Shown here: positions 1-10,975 of the stretch, one piece after another
Layout: each line of letters begins with the position of its first letter
Position numbering within the stretch: the first letter of the stretch is position 1
DNA from: Calamus simplicifolius
Lineage: Eukaryota > Streptophyta > Magnoliopsida > Arecales > Arecaceae
DNA: 64,000 nucleotides
NCBI GenBank assembly: GCA_900491605.1
Contig: UESW01003879.1
Span: forward strand, 412,400-476,399
Direction of reading: 5' to 3'
Notes under the pieces: generated by a model
What the model was told of the DNA's origin: nothing
The model's database searches: none
Seen by the model: only the letters and a program-made list of their open reading frames with translations
Made by a program: the position numbers and the translations under genes

Positions 1-665
1 TGCACCAGCCAGGCATAAGCCCAGTGTACCACTGGCAGAGCGGTGTACCACCGGCTCTCAACAACAAAAGCCCGGCACTTCGTCGGCACTCAAAGCCCTG
101 CACCAGCCAGGCATAAGCCCAGTGTACCACTGGCAGAGCGGTGTACCACCGGCTCTCAACAACAAAAGCCCGGCACTTCGTCGGCACTCAAAGCCCTGCA
201 CCAGCCAGGCATAAGCCCAGTGTACCACTGGCAGAGCGGTGTACCACCGGCTCTCAACAACAAAAGCCCGGCACTTCGTCGGCACTCAAAGCCCTGCACC
301 AGCCAGGCATAAGCCCAGTGTACCACTGGCAGAGCGGTGTACCACCGGCTCTCAACAACAAAAGCCCGGCAACAAAGCCCTGCACCAGCCAGGCATAAGC
401 CCAGTGTACCACTGGCAGAGCGGTGTACCACCGGCTCTCAACAACAAAAGCCCGGCACTTCGTCGGCACTCAAAGCCCTGCACCAGCCAGGCATAAGCCC
501 AGTGTACCACTGGCAGAGCGGTGTACCACCGGCTCTCAACAAAAGCCCGGCACTTCGTCGGCACTCAAAGCCCTGCACCAGCCAGGCATAAGCCCAGTGT
601 ACCACTGGCAGAGCGGTGTACCACCGGCTCTCAACAACAAAAGCCCGGCACTTCGTCGGCACTTA
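1..665. repeat. 98-bp tandem repeat array (about 7 copies)
   Basis: A unit containing AGTGTACCACTGGCAGAGCG recurs with a 98-bp period, starting before base 1. The copy around 337-422 lacks 12 bp and the one around 521-615 lacks 3 bp; the others are almost identical. The last copy decays after about 660. Because 98 is not a multiple of three, the overlapping open frames across the array on both strands are accidental and are not annotated as genes. The array sits downstream of where pol should be in the retroelement, the usual place for satellite-like repeats in Tat elements. Confidence 0.9.
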
Positions 666-1140
666 AAGCCCGCGCTAATCAAGCATAAAACCCGGCTAAC
701 CGCCGGCGGATTGGCGCACCAAGGGTTCTTCGCAGTCAGGACCCGACGCTCTACCGGTCAGACCAAAGCCAAGTCCCGCGGGCATCAAGCCGCGCGCCAG
801 ACCAACGCCAGGTTCGATGCTTGATCAAGCGTCACACCTATGGCTCCAAGGGCGCCTACCGGCCTAGTCTCCGATCAGCGGTGCCCCCGCTCCCAAGATT
901 CAACCCCACCTAACTTAACTAGCGGGTTCATGTAATTAAGGCGGAACGGCGTGGGTAGGAAGGTGTTCCCTAGAATCGTCGGGACGAACGGACTCGTGTG
1001 GCCACATGTCAATCAACAAAGTCAATAACAGTGCAAAAATCGTCGAGAAAGATGCTTTCATTAATAGAAGGGGATTACAAAACCCCGACATAGTCAGGCT
1101 TACAGAAGCAAAGAAAGGCAGCAAAGTAACGGGTGCGAAC

Positions 1141-2458
1141 TCAAGGCTCCGCCGGTGCGGGTTCGTCATCGGAAGGGGCCGGGTCCGACGATGGCTCTGG
1201 CTCAACCTCCAGGGCGCGGGGAAATCTAGATCCTTGGCCACTTTCTCCTTGGCATACTGAAATCCGTCGAGGAACGCGGCGGCTGAAGCTTCGGCTAGGT
1301 CGTCTGTGTAACGCTCAGACGACCTGTATTCTTCGACAAGCCTGGCAGCTCGAGTTTTTTCTGCGGCTAAGGCTTCCGCCGCGTCCCTCTCGGTTTCTCT
1401 GGCGCGACCTATCTCTTCCTTATACCGGCCAGCCTCTTCTTTTGCCACTTCGGCCTCTTCTCTCGCCGCTCTAGCCTCCTCCGACGCCGCTCCCGCCCGT
1501 TTCTCAGCCTCCCGAAGAGCCTCGGTTAGCTCCGAGATATGAATGTCCCTCGCCATAACCGCGCTCTCGGACTCCATCATCTGGGAGATCGCTGCGCGCG
1601 CGCGGTTGGCCTCGATCTCCGCTTTGCCCTCGGCGGCTCTTACCTCGCTGGCGCAGGACTCTTTGATCTCCTCCAGTGCCTTCTCTGCTGCTTCTGCGCG
1701 GTCCTGCATCTCCCGGAGAAGGTTCTTCTCCCCGCGGATCACCTCCCTAGCGGCCTTTAGGGAATGCACAATCTGCGCGCACAAGCCTCAAGTCAGCAAA
1801 GTATGTGTACATGGAACAATAAGGGATAAAGGGCAAGAAGGTCGCCTACCCTGAACGCAGCGGCATAAGACTCCCTGAAGAACTCGCCTGTCTTTTGACG
1901 ACCAAGGCCTTCGGTGATCCTAGGATCCAGAACCGAGCCCAGGACCCGCTCGGCCCAATAGCCATCGCCCAGGAAGTCCAGGGGCGACCTGGGTGCATCC
2001 CCACTTCCCTCTGCCGCCTCTGACCTCCCCGGCCCTGTGGGCGGGTCGCCCCTAACCGGCCCCTCGGGGGCTGGACTGGTGGGACCGGATGGCCCCTCAC
2101 CCCAGTCCCGGCTGGCACCAAATGGAGTCGCTCCTTCGGGAACCGGGAGCCCTCCGGTCGGCGCGGGCTCCCCCGCCATCGACTCTGCGGCGGTACCTCC
2201 CGCTGCGGCTCCAGCCTCCGGTGGAGTGTCGGCCGTAAGGTCGACCTCCGCGAGGACAGGGATGTGTTGCGGAATCCCGGGAGGGGAGGTCCTCGCTGGG
2301 GGGAGGCCCTCGCGGAGGAGGAGGAGGCACGGATCACCAAGCGCTTCGGGGCCGGGGCTTGCTGCCCCCCGGATGATCCTTCCCGACCCCTTTTCTTGAT
2401 GACCTTTAACAACTTCGCCCTCGGAACTTTCATTGCTGCACAATGCAAGTCAAGTTTT

Positions 2459-2494
<36 letters not shown>

Positions 2495-3385
2495 AAAAGA
2501 GAGAAGAGCGGGATTTTTAGCTAAGGGCGAAGAGGACTTACCCCGATGGGAGACTAGGCCCGCCAACTCGAAGTTTTCCTCCCCTAGCAGTAGGGTGTAC
2601 CGGGGAATCTCGGCAGTCAGCAAGGCCCCCATCGCCTCCCGGTCCCCAGGCTGGACAGTCGCGACATTCCCTCGGAGGTCGGGGTTCCCCCACCGGGGCC
2701 GGACTTGATCGATATTAGCAAAAAAGAAACGGGGTTTCCACCCCTTAATCGATGAAGGCAAAAGGAGCTTAATGACCCTATTGGGTCGGGGCTGAAACAC
2801 CCACCATCCCTTCTGGGCCCGAAGAGAATAAAAATTACGGAACAAACTGACCCTAGGGGTAATACCTAGGCGATGGCAAAGGATAACAAAGGCGCTAATT
2901 ACCCGACAAGAGTTCGGGACTAGCTGGGAGGGGGTTAAAGAATAGAAATCAAGGAGCGTGATAAAAAAAGGGTGGAAAGGAGGACGGAGGCCTACCTGTA
3001 GGCAGACCTCGTAAAAGGCTACGCGACCGGGTCGGGAGGAGATAACCCGGTCGTCGGGGGTCGGAAGAAATAGGTTAATCTCCTGAGGGATCCGATAACG
3101 GGCCCGGATCCTTTCCAGATCCGACCGTGTCATCGAGGAGGCTACCCCCCCTGGGGATTCCTCCACCCTCGAGGAGGTCCCGACCCCCGGCCGACGACCC
3201 CTCAACGAGGCTCCACCGGCAGCTCCACCGGCGGCTCCGCCGGCGGCCCGTCGCCGGGCCAAAGGAATGTGGTCCTCTGAATCAGAGGACCACTCAATTG
3301 GAGGAGAAGGAGAAGGGGTTTGGGGCCCCATAGAGGGAGGGCGGTCCTCAGAACCGTCCTCCGATGTCCAAGAGGGTAGACTCAT
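1141..3385 (-). CDS. Antisense retroelement gene with putative gypsy-type transposon domain and coiled coil
   Basis: I read three exons: 3385-2542, 2435-1850 and 1772-1141, with GT-AG introns; intron 1 has a donor GTAAGT at 2541 and an acceptor TTGTGCAG after a 30-base pyrimidine tract, and intron phases agree. An upstream in-frame Met at 3430 is possible; the Met at 3385 starts a Ser/Asp/Glu-rich leader. Exon 1 carries an Ala/Gly repeat and then a domain typical of plant 'putative gypsy-type transposon' proteins (PF04195-like), with LFLPTPDD, HPFFITLLDFY and QKGWWVFQPRP. Exon 2 is Pro/Glu-rich and ends FFRESYAAAFR. Exon 3 is a long Ala/Glu/Lys coiled coil. Two probable one-base losses interrupt the frame: in the G6 run at 2298-2303 and near 1215-1217, after which an acidic Pro/Glu/Asp tail ends at TGA 1143-1141. 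It is encoded opposite to its host retroelement. The function of this family is not established. Confidence 0.7.
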
Positions 3386-3929
3386 GAAAAAAGAAGAATC
3401 AAGACGAAAGAGGCTGACCTGGAGAAACAAGGAAGGCTGGACGCGAGCTTGCAGGTTGCAGGAGCACTAGGAGAACAGGCAGAGAGGAAGACGATGATGG
3501 GGTGGTATGGTGCCAGTTTCTTCCCCCTCGCCTGGCTTTGTGGGTTTTCAAAACATCCCGCCATGTCCCGTCGGCCACGCGGCCCTTCACCATACGCTGG
3601 CTCGCCTCGAGGAGTGCCCCAGCGCGCGGCGCGATACGCCCCCGACCGATGGTGGGGCCCCCGTTGATATCGCCGTAATGGGAAGAAATCATTACGCACC
3701 TTTCCGCGCGGACTTCGAAGAGCTGATCCTCACTTTCGAGGGCGATCGTGGCTGGCGTGGTACGGAAGGCCGTCTCTTTGCATCCCCCGTACCGTCCGCA
3801 TAAGGAACAAGGCTAGGGATCAGCCACGTGGAGAACGCCCCTTGGGCCTCAGCGGTGGGACCCGCTTCGCCCCAGGGGCGAGGGGGCATCTGATATGACT
3901 GATCCCAACGTCATCAGGCAGGGTAACGG

Positions 3930-4735
3930 CAGTCAGTCATTTCCCCACCTCCGGCACCCCCTCGGGGTCGGGGTGGGGTCATCATTTCTTAACCCCGGGG
4001 CCCCTACCGGCCTCGGGGTGAACTGTCATTTCCCCACCTCCGGCACCCCCTCGGGGTCGGGGTGGGGTCATCGTTTCTTAACCCCGGGGCCCCTGTCGGC
4101 CTCGGGGTGAACTGTCATTTCCCCACCTCCGGCACCCCCTCGGGGTCGGGGTGGGGTCATCATTTCTTAACCCCGGGGCCCCTATCGGCCTCGGGGTGAA
4201 CTATCATTTCCCCACCTCCGGCACCCCCGGGGTCGGGGTGGGGTCATCGTTTCTTAACCCTGGGGCCCCTGTCGGCCTCGGGGTGAACTGTCATTTCCCC
4301 ACCTCCGGCACCCCCTCGGGGTCGGGGTGGGGTCATCGTTTCTTAACCCCGGGGCCCCTATCGGCCTCGGGGTGAACTGTCATTTCCCCACCTCCGGCAC
4401 CCCCTCGGGGTCGGGGTGGGGTCATCGTTTCTTAACCCCGGGGCCCCTATCGGCCTCGGGGTGAACTGTCATTTCCCACCTCCGGCACCCCCTCGGGGTC
4501 GGGGTGGGGTCATCATTTCTTAACCCCGGGGCCCCTACCGGCCTCGGGGTGAATGGTCATTTCCCCACCGCCGGCACCCCCTCGGGGTCGGGGTGGGGTC
4601 ATCATTTCTTAACCCCGGGGCCCCTACCGGCCTCGGGGTGAACGGTCATTTCCCACCTCCGGCACCCCCTCGGGTCGGGGTGGGGTCATCATTTCTTAAC
4701 CCCAGGGCCCCTACTGGCCTCAGGGTGCATGGTCA
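3930..4735. repeat. 87-bp GC-rich tandem array in the LTR
   Basis: About nine copies of a unit containing CATTTCCCCACCTCCGGCAC and TCATTTCTTAACCCCGGGGC repeat every 85-88 bp. Copies differ by single bases (CTACC/CTATC/CTGTC) and by loss of one or two bases in C or G runs. The array lies upstream of the TATA box, so it could act as a reiterated U3 regulatory block. Open frames across it are by-products of the repeat. Confidence 0.9.
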
Positions 4736-5030
4736 ACACGCTATTCAACCGCCAAAGAAAACAGCAACTATCAGCATGCACGGTGCTCACGCATGATCTT
4801 CGGCACATGGCTGTGCCTTGCCGTAGTGCCATTTAGTACTCCTGTAAAGTGTGCCCCGGTACGGAGGGTCATGCCTCATAACGATGTTTGGCATGTTGCA
4901 TGCCTCTGTGCGCCACCATGCCTTACTAGGGTGTACGACTCGCCGCCTCTAGCAATGGAGCCCAGTCACATCCATCGGTGACAGTACAAGAAAGGTCTTT
5001 CGAAGCTGCAAGTCACTGTATTCGGACAGG

Positions 5031-5037
5031 TATAAAA
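5031..5037 (+). promoter_or_regulatory. TATA box of the gypsy LTR
   Basis: TATAAAA followed by a pyrimidine/GC leader with AAAACCCTAA and a G-rich run. Position near the right third of the LTR fits the U3/R boundary of a plus-strand element. Confidence 0.6.
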
Positions 5038-5284
5038 GAGACATATTCAGGCTGTAAGAAAGATCCGAACTCTGGCTCTCTGAGCTTTCTTCCTCTCAGC
5101 AAAAACCCTAACTGCCCCAGCTTCTCTTCGCGGGGGGTGGTTCCTTGTCTGAACCCAAGCCACTAACTTGATCGTCGGAGGGTCCCCACCGGTGCTACCG
5201 GTCCCGGGGACTTTTCTTGCAGGATTTCCCGGAGCGAGACATCCGTCTTCCCCGACGTTTGAAGATGGTGACTTAGCGTCATCA

Positions 5285-6137
5285 CTTCATGTTGCTCTTT
5301 TTAAAGCCATCAAGTGTGTTACCAACTTCTTTTACTTTCTCTCTATTAGCCATACCATATATATGACTCCAATCTCTGCCTTTTCTTCACAAAAAAGATG
5401 CTATCATCGCAGTTCAGGGATCGTGAAAATGTTTTTCATTGCCTATACTACATGCTAATTTCTTTATATTAAAAATATGTTGAATCTAAGTTTTCTTATT
5501 GTGCAAGCGAAACATAAATTACAGCAATTGAAATGCCATCCTTATTTTATTTTTTTTATGCGAATCAAACATGAGTATAAAAATTAGAATACCAATTTAC
5601 TCAAAAGTAGAATCTAATTTTTACTGTATCCCATGACAATGATCAAAATATATCATTGGGTTGACTAGTTTTATAAGTCGTATAAATTTATTCATCCATT
5701 ATATATATATATATATATATTATTCATTGTGCATATTTATTGTATTAGTATATATTTTTTTTTATTGATGTACTGGATAGATTTATTAGGGACCATATCT
5801 ATTAAAGAAAGATGGTGCATGGCTTCTCGTCAAAGCAGAAGGGTCATCGGGAGACCGATCATTAAATCTTCTGTTTTCTTGTACCAGTTACTATGCCTTC
5901 GAGGATGATAGTTTTACCGTGTTATAAAAGGATGTCGGCCATTGTTTGCTATAAAAAAAAAAAAAAAAGTACGATCTTATTTATTTTATTAAAATGATAG
6001 CAATTGTTGCAAAGATTTTGCTCCAGCGCTTTTTGCTATATTTGGGGTAGCAGAATCTCCTGCAATATCCTCCATCCATTTTGAAATCTACGTACGCAAT
6101 ACCTCCGTCTTTTACTAGCACGTGCCGACCCTTAAAA
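5285..6137. other. AT-rich intergenic stretch, no gene seen
   Basis: Low-complexity AT-rich sequence with a (TA)n microsatellite at about 5700-5720 and an A15 run near 5952. No open frame with protein-like composition and no spliced gene could be recognised. Confidence 0.6.
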
Positions 6138-6146
6138 CCCCATCAA

Positions 6147-8688
6147 GGGAATTTCTAAATACACCGCGAGAGTTACTCTCCGCACCCACATATTAAAAAA
6201 AAAAAAATTCCTCTCCCTCTCCTCCCTTCCTCTCCCTTACCTTAGGCATCGGCTTTCCTACCCTTTCCATCCACTATCTATTTGGCACCGTCTCCTTCTC
6301 TCCCTCTTCCTCACCTTCGGCATCGGCTTTCCTTCTTTTCTTTCTCTTTCTTTCTCAGCTAATAGAGAGCCAAATAAAGAGCCTCTATTCAGTTAAACAG
6401 GATCGAACAGATGACTTCTGTTCAACCAATATAGCTTAACAAAGGCTTTTCAGTTTGGATAGAGGTCAGATCGAACATAGGCCTTTCGGTCTAGATAGGG
6501 ATCAGGCTGAACAGAACGATCGAAGCCGAGGAGAAAAGTTGGTGCGATGGAAGACTGGAGCAGCGTGAGATGAGGGAGAGGGTGTGAAGAGAAAAAAAAG
6601 GAGAGCAGCTGGATGGAGTGAGGGTAGAGATAGGCACTGAACTGTGCCGCCCAGGCCAACACGGCTCGGCACGAAATGGGCCATGTCTGGCACGGTCCGG
6701 TACTGCTACAATACCGGACCATGCCGGCACGACTCAGTAAACCATGCCATGCCGGACTCAAATTTTGTTTTAATTAGCCCGGCACGGCACAGCCCATGAC
6801 GGGCTCGTGCCGGCACAGCCTAAGCCCATATGAGCCCGTGCCGTACCGTGCCAGGCACGACCAACATGGGCCTAGGCCGTGTCGACCCAGGTGGGCCGTG
6901 CCAGGCACGGCATGGCACAGACCCATGTGGGCCTGGGCTGTGCCGACCCAGCTGGGCCTGTGCCATGCCGTGCTAAGCACGGCCCATAAGGCCTTGATAA
7001 AAAGAAATTATAAAAAAATATTTTTTAATAAATTAAAAATTTATTAAAAATAAATAAATTTATTAATATGAAGCCATCTTAATGGTAGGGGGGTTTGGCA
7101 TAGACCCCTACCCGTTTATTAATTTAAAATTAAAATGGCACATGAAGGGAGGGGGACTAGGCCTGACCTATAGAATACAATAAGAAAGGAGAAAAAAAAT
7201 AGAGATGACTCATTTTAATAATTAAAATATATATTATTAGAAGTGAAACCTATATTATTAGAAGTGAAATCTATATTGTTAGAAGTGAAACCAATTCAAG
7301 CCTTAGGAACTTCATATAAGGCCCATACAAAAGGCCTTATTAAAGCACACTCTATGCTCCAAGAGCATCAATCTCAACTTCTCTCATGTTAAAAAAGACT
7401 TTGTGCATCAATCTTCAGTGCACAAAGCATGCATTAGATGCGCAGCATTTGCAAGTATGGTCCTCAGGATAGTCCATAAGGTGATTTTTGGGCCCACTGT
7501 GCTCTCTGGCTGGTTTCGCTCAACAAGAGCACGATTAACGTCAAGAGACCAGACTTTTTTGCCTGACTCGTTCATGATGCGTACAGTGCACCAAACGACC
7601 TAATCTTTCTTATAAATTCGAGTCTTCAGGAGAATATCTAAATTTAGTAGGTATTATTCCTTTTTGTTATTTTTTTCTTTCTGATGTTAAATTATGAATA
7701 AATGAACAAAAGCCGAAGAGGTTGCCATTCAAACATGCAGCACGCCTTAAATATAATAATGCAAATGTAACCAAAAAGATATATACTAGTGATGTATTAC
7801 TACAAATGTGACTCACAAGCTATAGTCAATTGCATACAATAGTTAGAACTAGGCTTGTAGACTTTAACACAACTAGAAGATTGGACCAGTAACTTAATGA
7901 TCCAATAGATGGATCAATGGTTGAATAGTATAAATAATCAAAAAAAAAAAAAACTAAAAACAATGATTCATAAGGATAAATAGAGATAAATTTTTAATAA
8001 AATTTAATTAATATAATAGCTAAAAATTTAAATTCTTAAAATTAAATTATTTAAACCTAAATTATTTTAATAAAATTATATTTTTTTACATTGATAATTT
8101 TATCTTCATTCTAAAGATATGAGTTAAATTTGTATTTTTTTTATGCATAACACTTCTAATTACGTATAAGAAACTATTTTTAAAACTATTTTTATGCAAC
8201 TAAACGTATAAAAAGTTAAAAACGATCTTTTTCTTAAAAAATTATATTATTTAATTTTATGCATGATTATCAAGGGCCATGTCTGGTACGATTATTTTTA
8301 AAAAAAATAAAAGACTGAGTCAATAATTTTGTAAAAAAATTGCCCATGCATGACCCATCATGGGCCGAGCCAGGCACGACTCATAGGCCTGGCCCAGCAC
8401 GGATGGGCCATGCCTGGCCCAACAAGATTTGGGCCCGGGATGGCCCGTGACCCAAAATGGGCCATGTGCCATGCGCCAAAAATTTTTAACGGTGGTGCCA
8501 GGCACGACCCATTAATTTGGCCGGTCCGGCACGGCCAGTGCCCACCTCTAGGTGAGGGAGAGGATGTGATGAGAAAAAAATGGATGGGAGAGGGATTTAA
8601 GAGTAGTTTAGGAATGTAAGTTTTTTAAAAAAAATGGGTGGATGGGGGGTAATTTTTGCGGTGTATTTAGAAGCTCCTCCCCCCCCCC
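6147..8688. mobile_element. Mutator-like non-autonomous TIR element, split by a hAT
   Basis: The left end (6147-6195) and the right end (8630-8688) are imperfect inverted repeats sharing TTCTAAATACACCGC and a following CCCACC/ACCCAC block over about 45 bp. The 9-bp sequence CCCCATCAA occurs just outside both ends (6138-6146 and 8689-8697), the duplication length typical of Mutator-like elements; its four leading Cs on the right lie in a C14 run, so ATCAA is the firm part. Without the nested hAT the element is about 0.6 kb, pyrimidine-rich, with a repeated CATCGGCTTTCC. No transposase is encoded. Confidence 0.55.
6625..8550. mobile_element. Non-autonomous hAT element, 1.9 kb
   Basis: Terminal inverted repeats TAGAGATAGGCACTG (left) and, read inward from the right, TAGAGGTGGGCACTG match the common plant hAT end. 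An 8-bp duplication flanks it with one mismatch (AGTGAGGG 6617-6624, GGTGAGGG 8551-8558). About 350 bp at the left and 280 bp at the right are packed with GGCACGGC/GCCGTGCC subterminal motifs, usual transposase-binding decoration in hAT elements. The AT-rich interior has no transposase-like frame. It interrupts the Mutator-like element, so it is the younger of the two. Confidence 0.75.
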
Positions 8689-8697
8689 CCCCATCAA

Positions 8698-10975
8698 CCT
8701 CCTTTGCTCTCTCCGGTCACTTCTCCTCCTCTCTTCTCCAACGTCTCAGACCTTCATCGTCTCCGGCACGGCCTCTTGCTATCCCCATCATCCCAACACC
8801 GTCTTCTTCTAGCTGGCCCCCCACCCCAGCTTCTCCGCTTGCACCCCCCACCAAAGCCGGGGACGAAGGGGCCGACCGGAAGGAGTAGCCGAGCCGAGGA
8901 TGAAGGGGACCGACTAGGAGGAGTAGCCGAGTTAGGGATGAACAGGGCCAGTGAGAGTAAGAAAACTTAGACGAGGACGAGTCGGCGCTCGCATTCTCAC
9001 ATCCCGTCAGTTTTGACAAAAAAATTAGGTTTTTGTGAACCAAGCGGACTGGCAACCGATGGCACCGACCGTAAACCTAATCCAAGCAGGGCTCCTTGCA
9101 ATCTTCACTGTCCTATATGAATAACAATTTTAATACATATATATATATATATATATAACCGCAGCCGCCCTTGGTTATAATGGCATTATAGTAGAAAATA
9201 ATGAAAAATAATTATATTCTGTTTATTTAATTAAAAAAATATTATTTTCAGACAAGTTCATTAGAGATGGTATTATTTTATTAAAAAATACAATTGAAAA
9301 TAATTGGTTATTAGTTGCATTAAAGTGATCATATATCAGCAGTTTATATCAGTTCTGTTATAACGTTAAATCAGGCATTAAATTAAACCTTGCCAACATC
9401 AAGCAATGTAAACAACATTCTATTATTTGACGTTTTCGTTATTCGTCCACTTATAAAATCTTCACATTTCAGCTGAAAGATGATGTCTTTTTTTTTTTTT
9501 TTTTTCTGCAAATAAAGAATATTTTATTCTATTATTCTTACCTAACAATTCTTTCAGTCGATAACTGTCTGGATGGAGCTAGGCAAATAACTGTCGTTAT
9601 TTTTACGACAGTAATGAACAGTGGCTTCAAAAAGGTTCATCACTTAATGCAACGACACCAATTTAAAATTTTGCAAACAAAATAATATATCTACAATGAT
9701 GCTATATTTCTTCGGCGAGTTATGTAAACTTTTGCAATTAACTTTAGCACAACCCGTTCCAGATGTTTTGCAGCCAAGCCTTGAGTCCCTCCTATACACA
9801 CGTGGTACGCATAGGGAGAAGAAAAAACAAAATTTTCACATGATAGCAGTAACGGACAACGCTAAATCCAAGCCTTTGGCGTTGTAAGTAGCAGAAATCA
9901 TACCGTGTCTATGTATTGTCCATGTTTATATTATTTCGCCCTAAACCATGTTGTAGTATATAAATCATCCTCATGGATCCAACTCAACATAACTAAACCA
10001 CTATGAGAGGAAACAAACCACCTAGTCCCTCTTGAGAGGAACAAAAGTTGTTGGACCTTGTTTCTTTTCTTTCTAAGTTATACAGATGAAAGCAATGAAT
10101 AAGCTCTTAAGGATTCTCATCAGCCATAAATTCAGGCTAAAACCGTCGCAAAATGTTGTACTCATTTGCAAGGCACAGCCAACACTTCTTATAAGCCAAA
10201 CCCCTCTTTTTTTTGTGCATCAGTTGGCCTTGCCTTTCTTCTCCAAGGAAGGCGAGAAAGAAAAGCATAACTGTTCTAAAGAATATAAAGAGAGAAAAGC
10301 AAAGAGCTATGCAACATAAATATGGATTTTATATTAGCATCTCATGATACCATATTGTTGTATGGTACATGGATGACCTACAAGACAAGCAAAGAGCTAT
10401 GCAACATAAATATCATGGAATTGGGTATTGATAATATAATTTCGCAAGCAACTATTTCTTCAGTACATGTATCAAATAGTCATCCACCTTTTGTTCTTTT
10501 TCAGTAAGGAGAAACCAATTAAAACAAAAAACAGTGCTTTTAGAGGTCAAAGCACTACGATGCAGGAGATAAACACAAATTAACTACTCAGAGTTTCAAG
10601 GATTTGAATTGATTACGACTCTATAAAAGATTAAACAAAACCAGAACACACTATATAATTACATGGGTATAAAGAGGATATACTGAGCTCCAGTCTTGGA
10701 TCAGAAGAAGGGGAGGTCTTGATTTACAAAGCACATACATCTTGGACAAACAGATGTACATGTCAGACAGAAAACGAAGCAGAACTATCTCATTAAGTCA
10801 GACAACTAAGAGTCCATTCTGAGACTGATGATAAACTTCATTGTCATGCTTGCTTTTGAACACACTGTCAAAAGAAAACTGTCATATATTCATGATGAAT
10901 TTAGTGAAAACCAAAAAAAAGGGATCAGCATACTTATTGAGCTCACCAAATGGAGACAACAAAGAAATTTTGACT
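8698..10975. other. Intergenic region and probable 3' flank of the HVA22 gene
   Basis: A pyrimidine-rich segment (8700-8870) yields Ser/Pro-rich frames without family signature. A (TA)n tract lies near 9140-9157 and a T-run near 9487-9505. A 26-bp direct repeat (AAGCAAAGAGCTATGCAACA plus ATAAAT) occurs at about 10294 and again at about 10387, a small local duplication. No convincing gene was seen; the right part may hold the 3'UTR of the HVA22 gene, but I could not place a polyadenylation signal. Confidence 0.5.

Larger units (their letters stand above)
1..5284 (+). mobile_element. 3' part of a Tat-like Ty3/gypsy LTR retrotransposon
   Basis: The right end is a long LTR with a TATA box and a GC-rich leader resembling those of plant gypsy elements. 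To its left lie, in order, a purine-rich stretch (3875-3887, polypurine tract candidate), a gene on the opposite strand, an unassigned 475-bp spacer (666-1140) and a 98-bp tandem array cut by the window edge. Tandem arrays and an extra antisense gene between pol and the 3' LTR are known features of the Tat lineage (Grande/Ogre-like). No protease, reverse transcriptase or integrase is in view; they would lie to the left. Lineage is inferred from architecture, not from a polymerase sequence. The flanking target duplication cannot be tested because the left end is outside the window. Confidence 0.6.
3891..5284 (+). repeat. 3' LTR of the gypsy element
   Basis: Proposed termini are TGATATGAC at 3891 and GTCATCA ending at 5284, which are imperfect inverted repeats. 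A G-rich tract (GGGGCGAGGGGGC) lies just upstream, as expected for a polypurine tract. Inside are an 87-bp tandem array in U3, a TATA box at 5031, and a leader with the CCGGTCCCGGGGACTTTT-type GC-rich motif ending in TTGCAG. Length is about 1.39 kb. The ends are approximate because the partner LTR is not in the window. Confidence 0.55.

Noticed and set aside
43..824. Overlapping 70-130 residue open frames on both strands
   Set aside because: They are by-products of a 98-bp tandem repeat that changes frame in each unit; no protein family match.
936..1140. C-terminal extension of the antisense gypsy gene to 936
   Set aside because: After a probable one-base loss near 1216 the other frame gives an acidic tail ending at 1141, which fits this protein type better.
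6450..6980. Open frames in GGCACGGC-rich DNA
   Set aside because: They lie across hAT subterminal repeats; composition is that of the repeats.
8634..8970. Ser/Pro-rich frames
   Set aside because: Pyrimidine-rich, low-complexity DNA; no start context, splice signals or family features.
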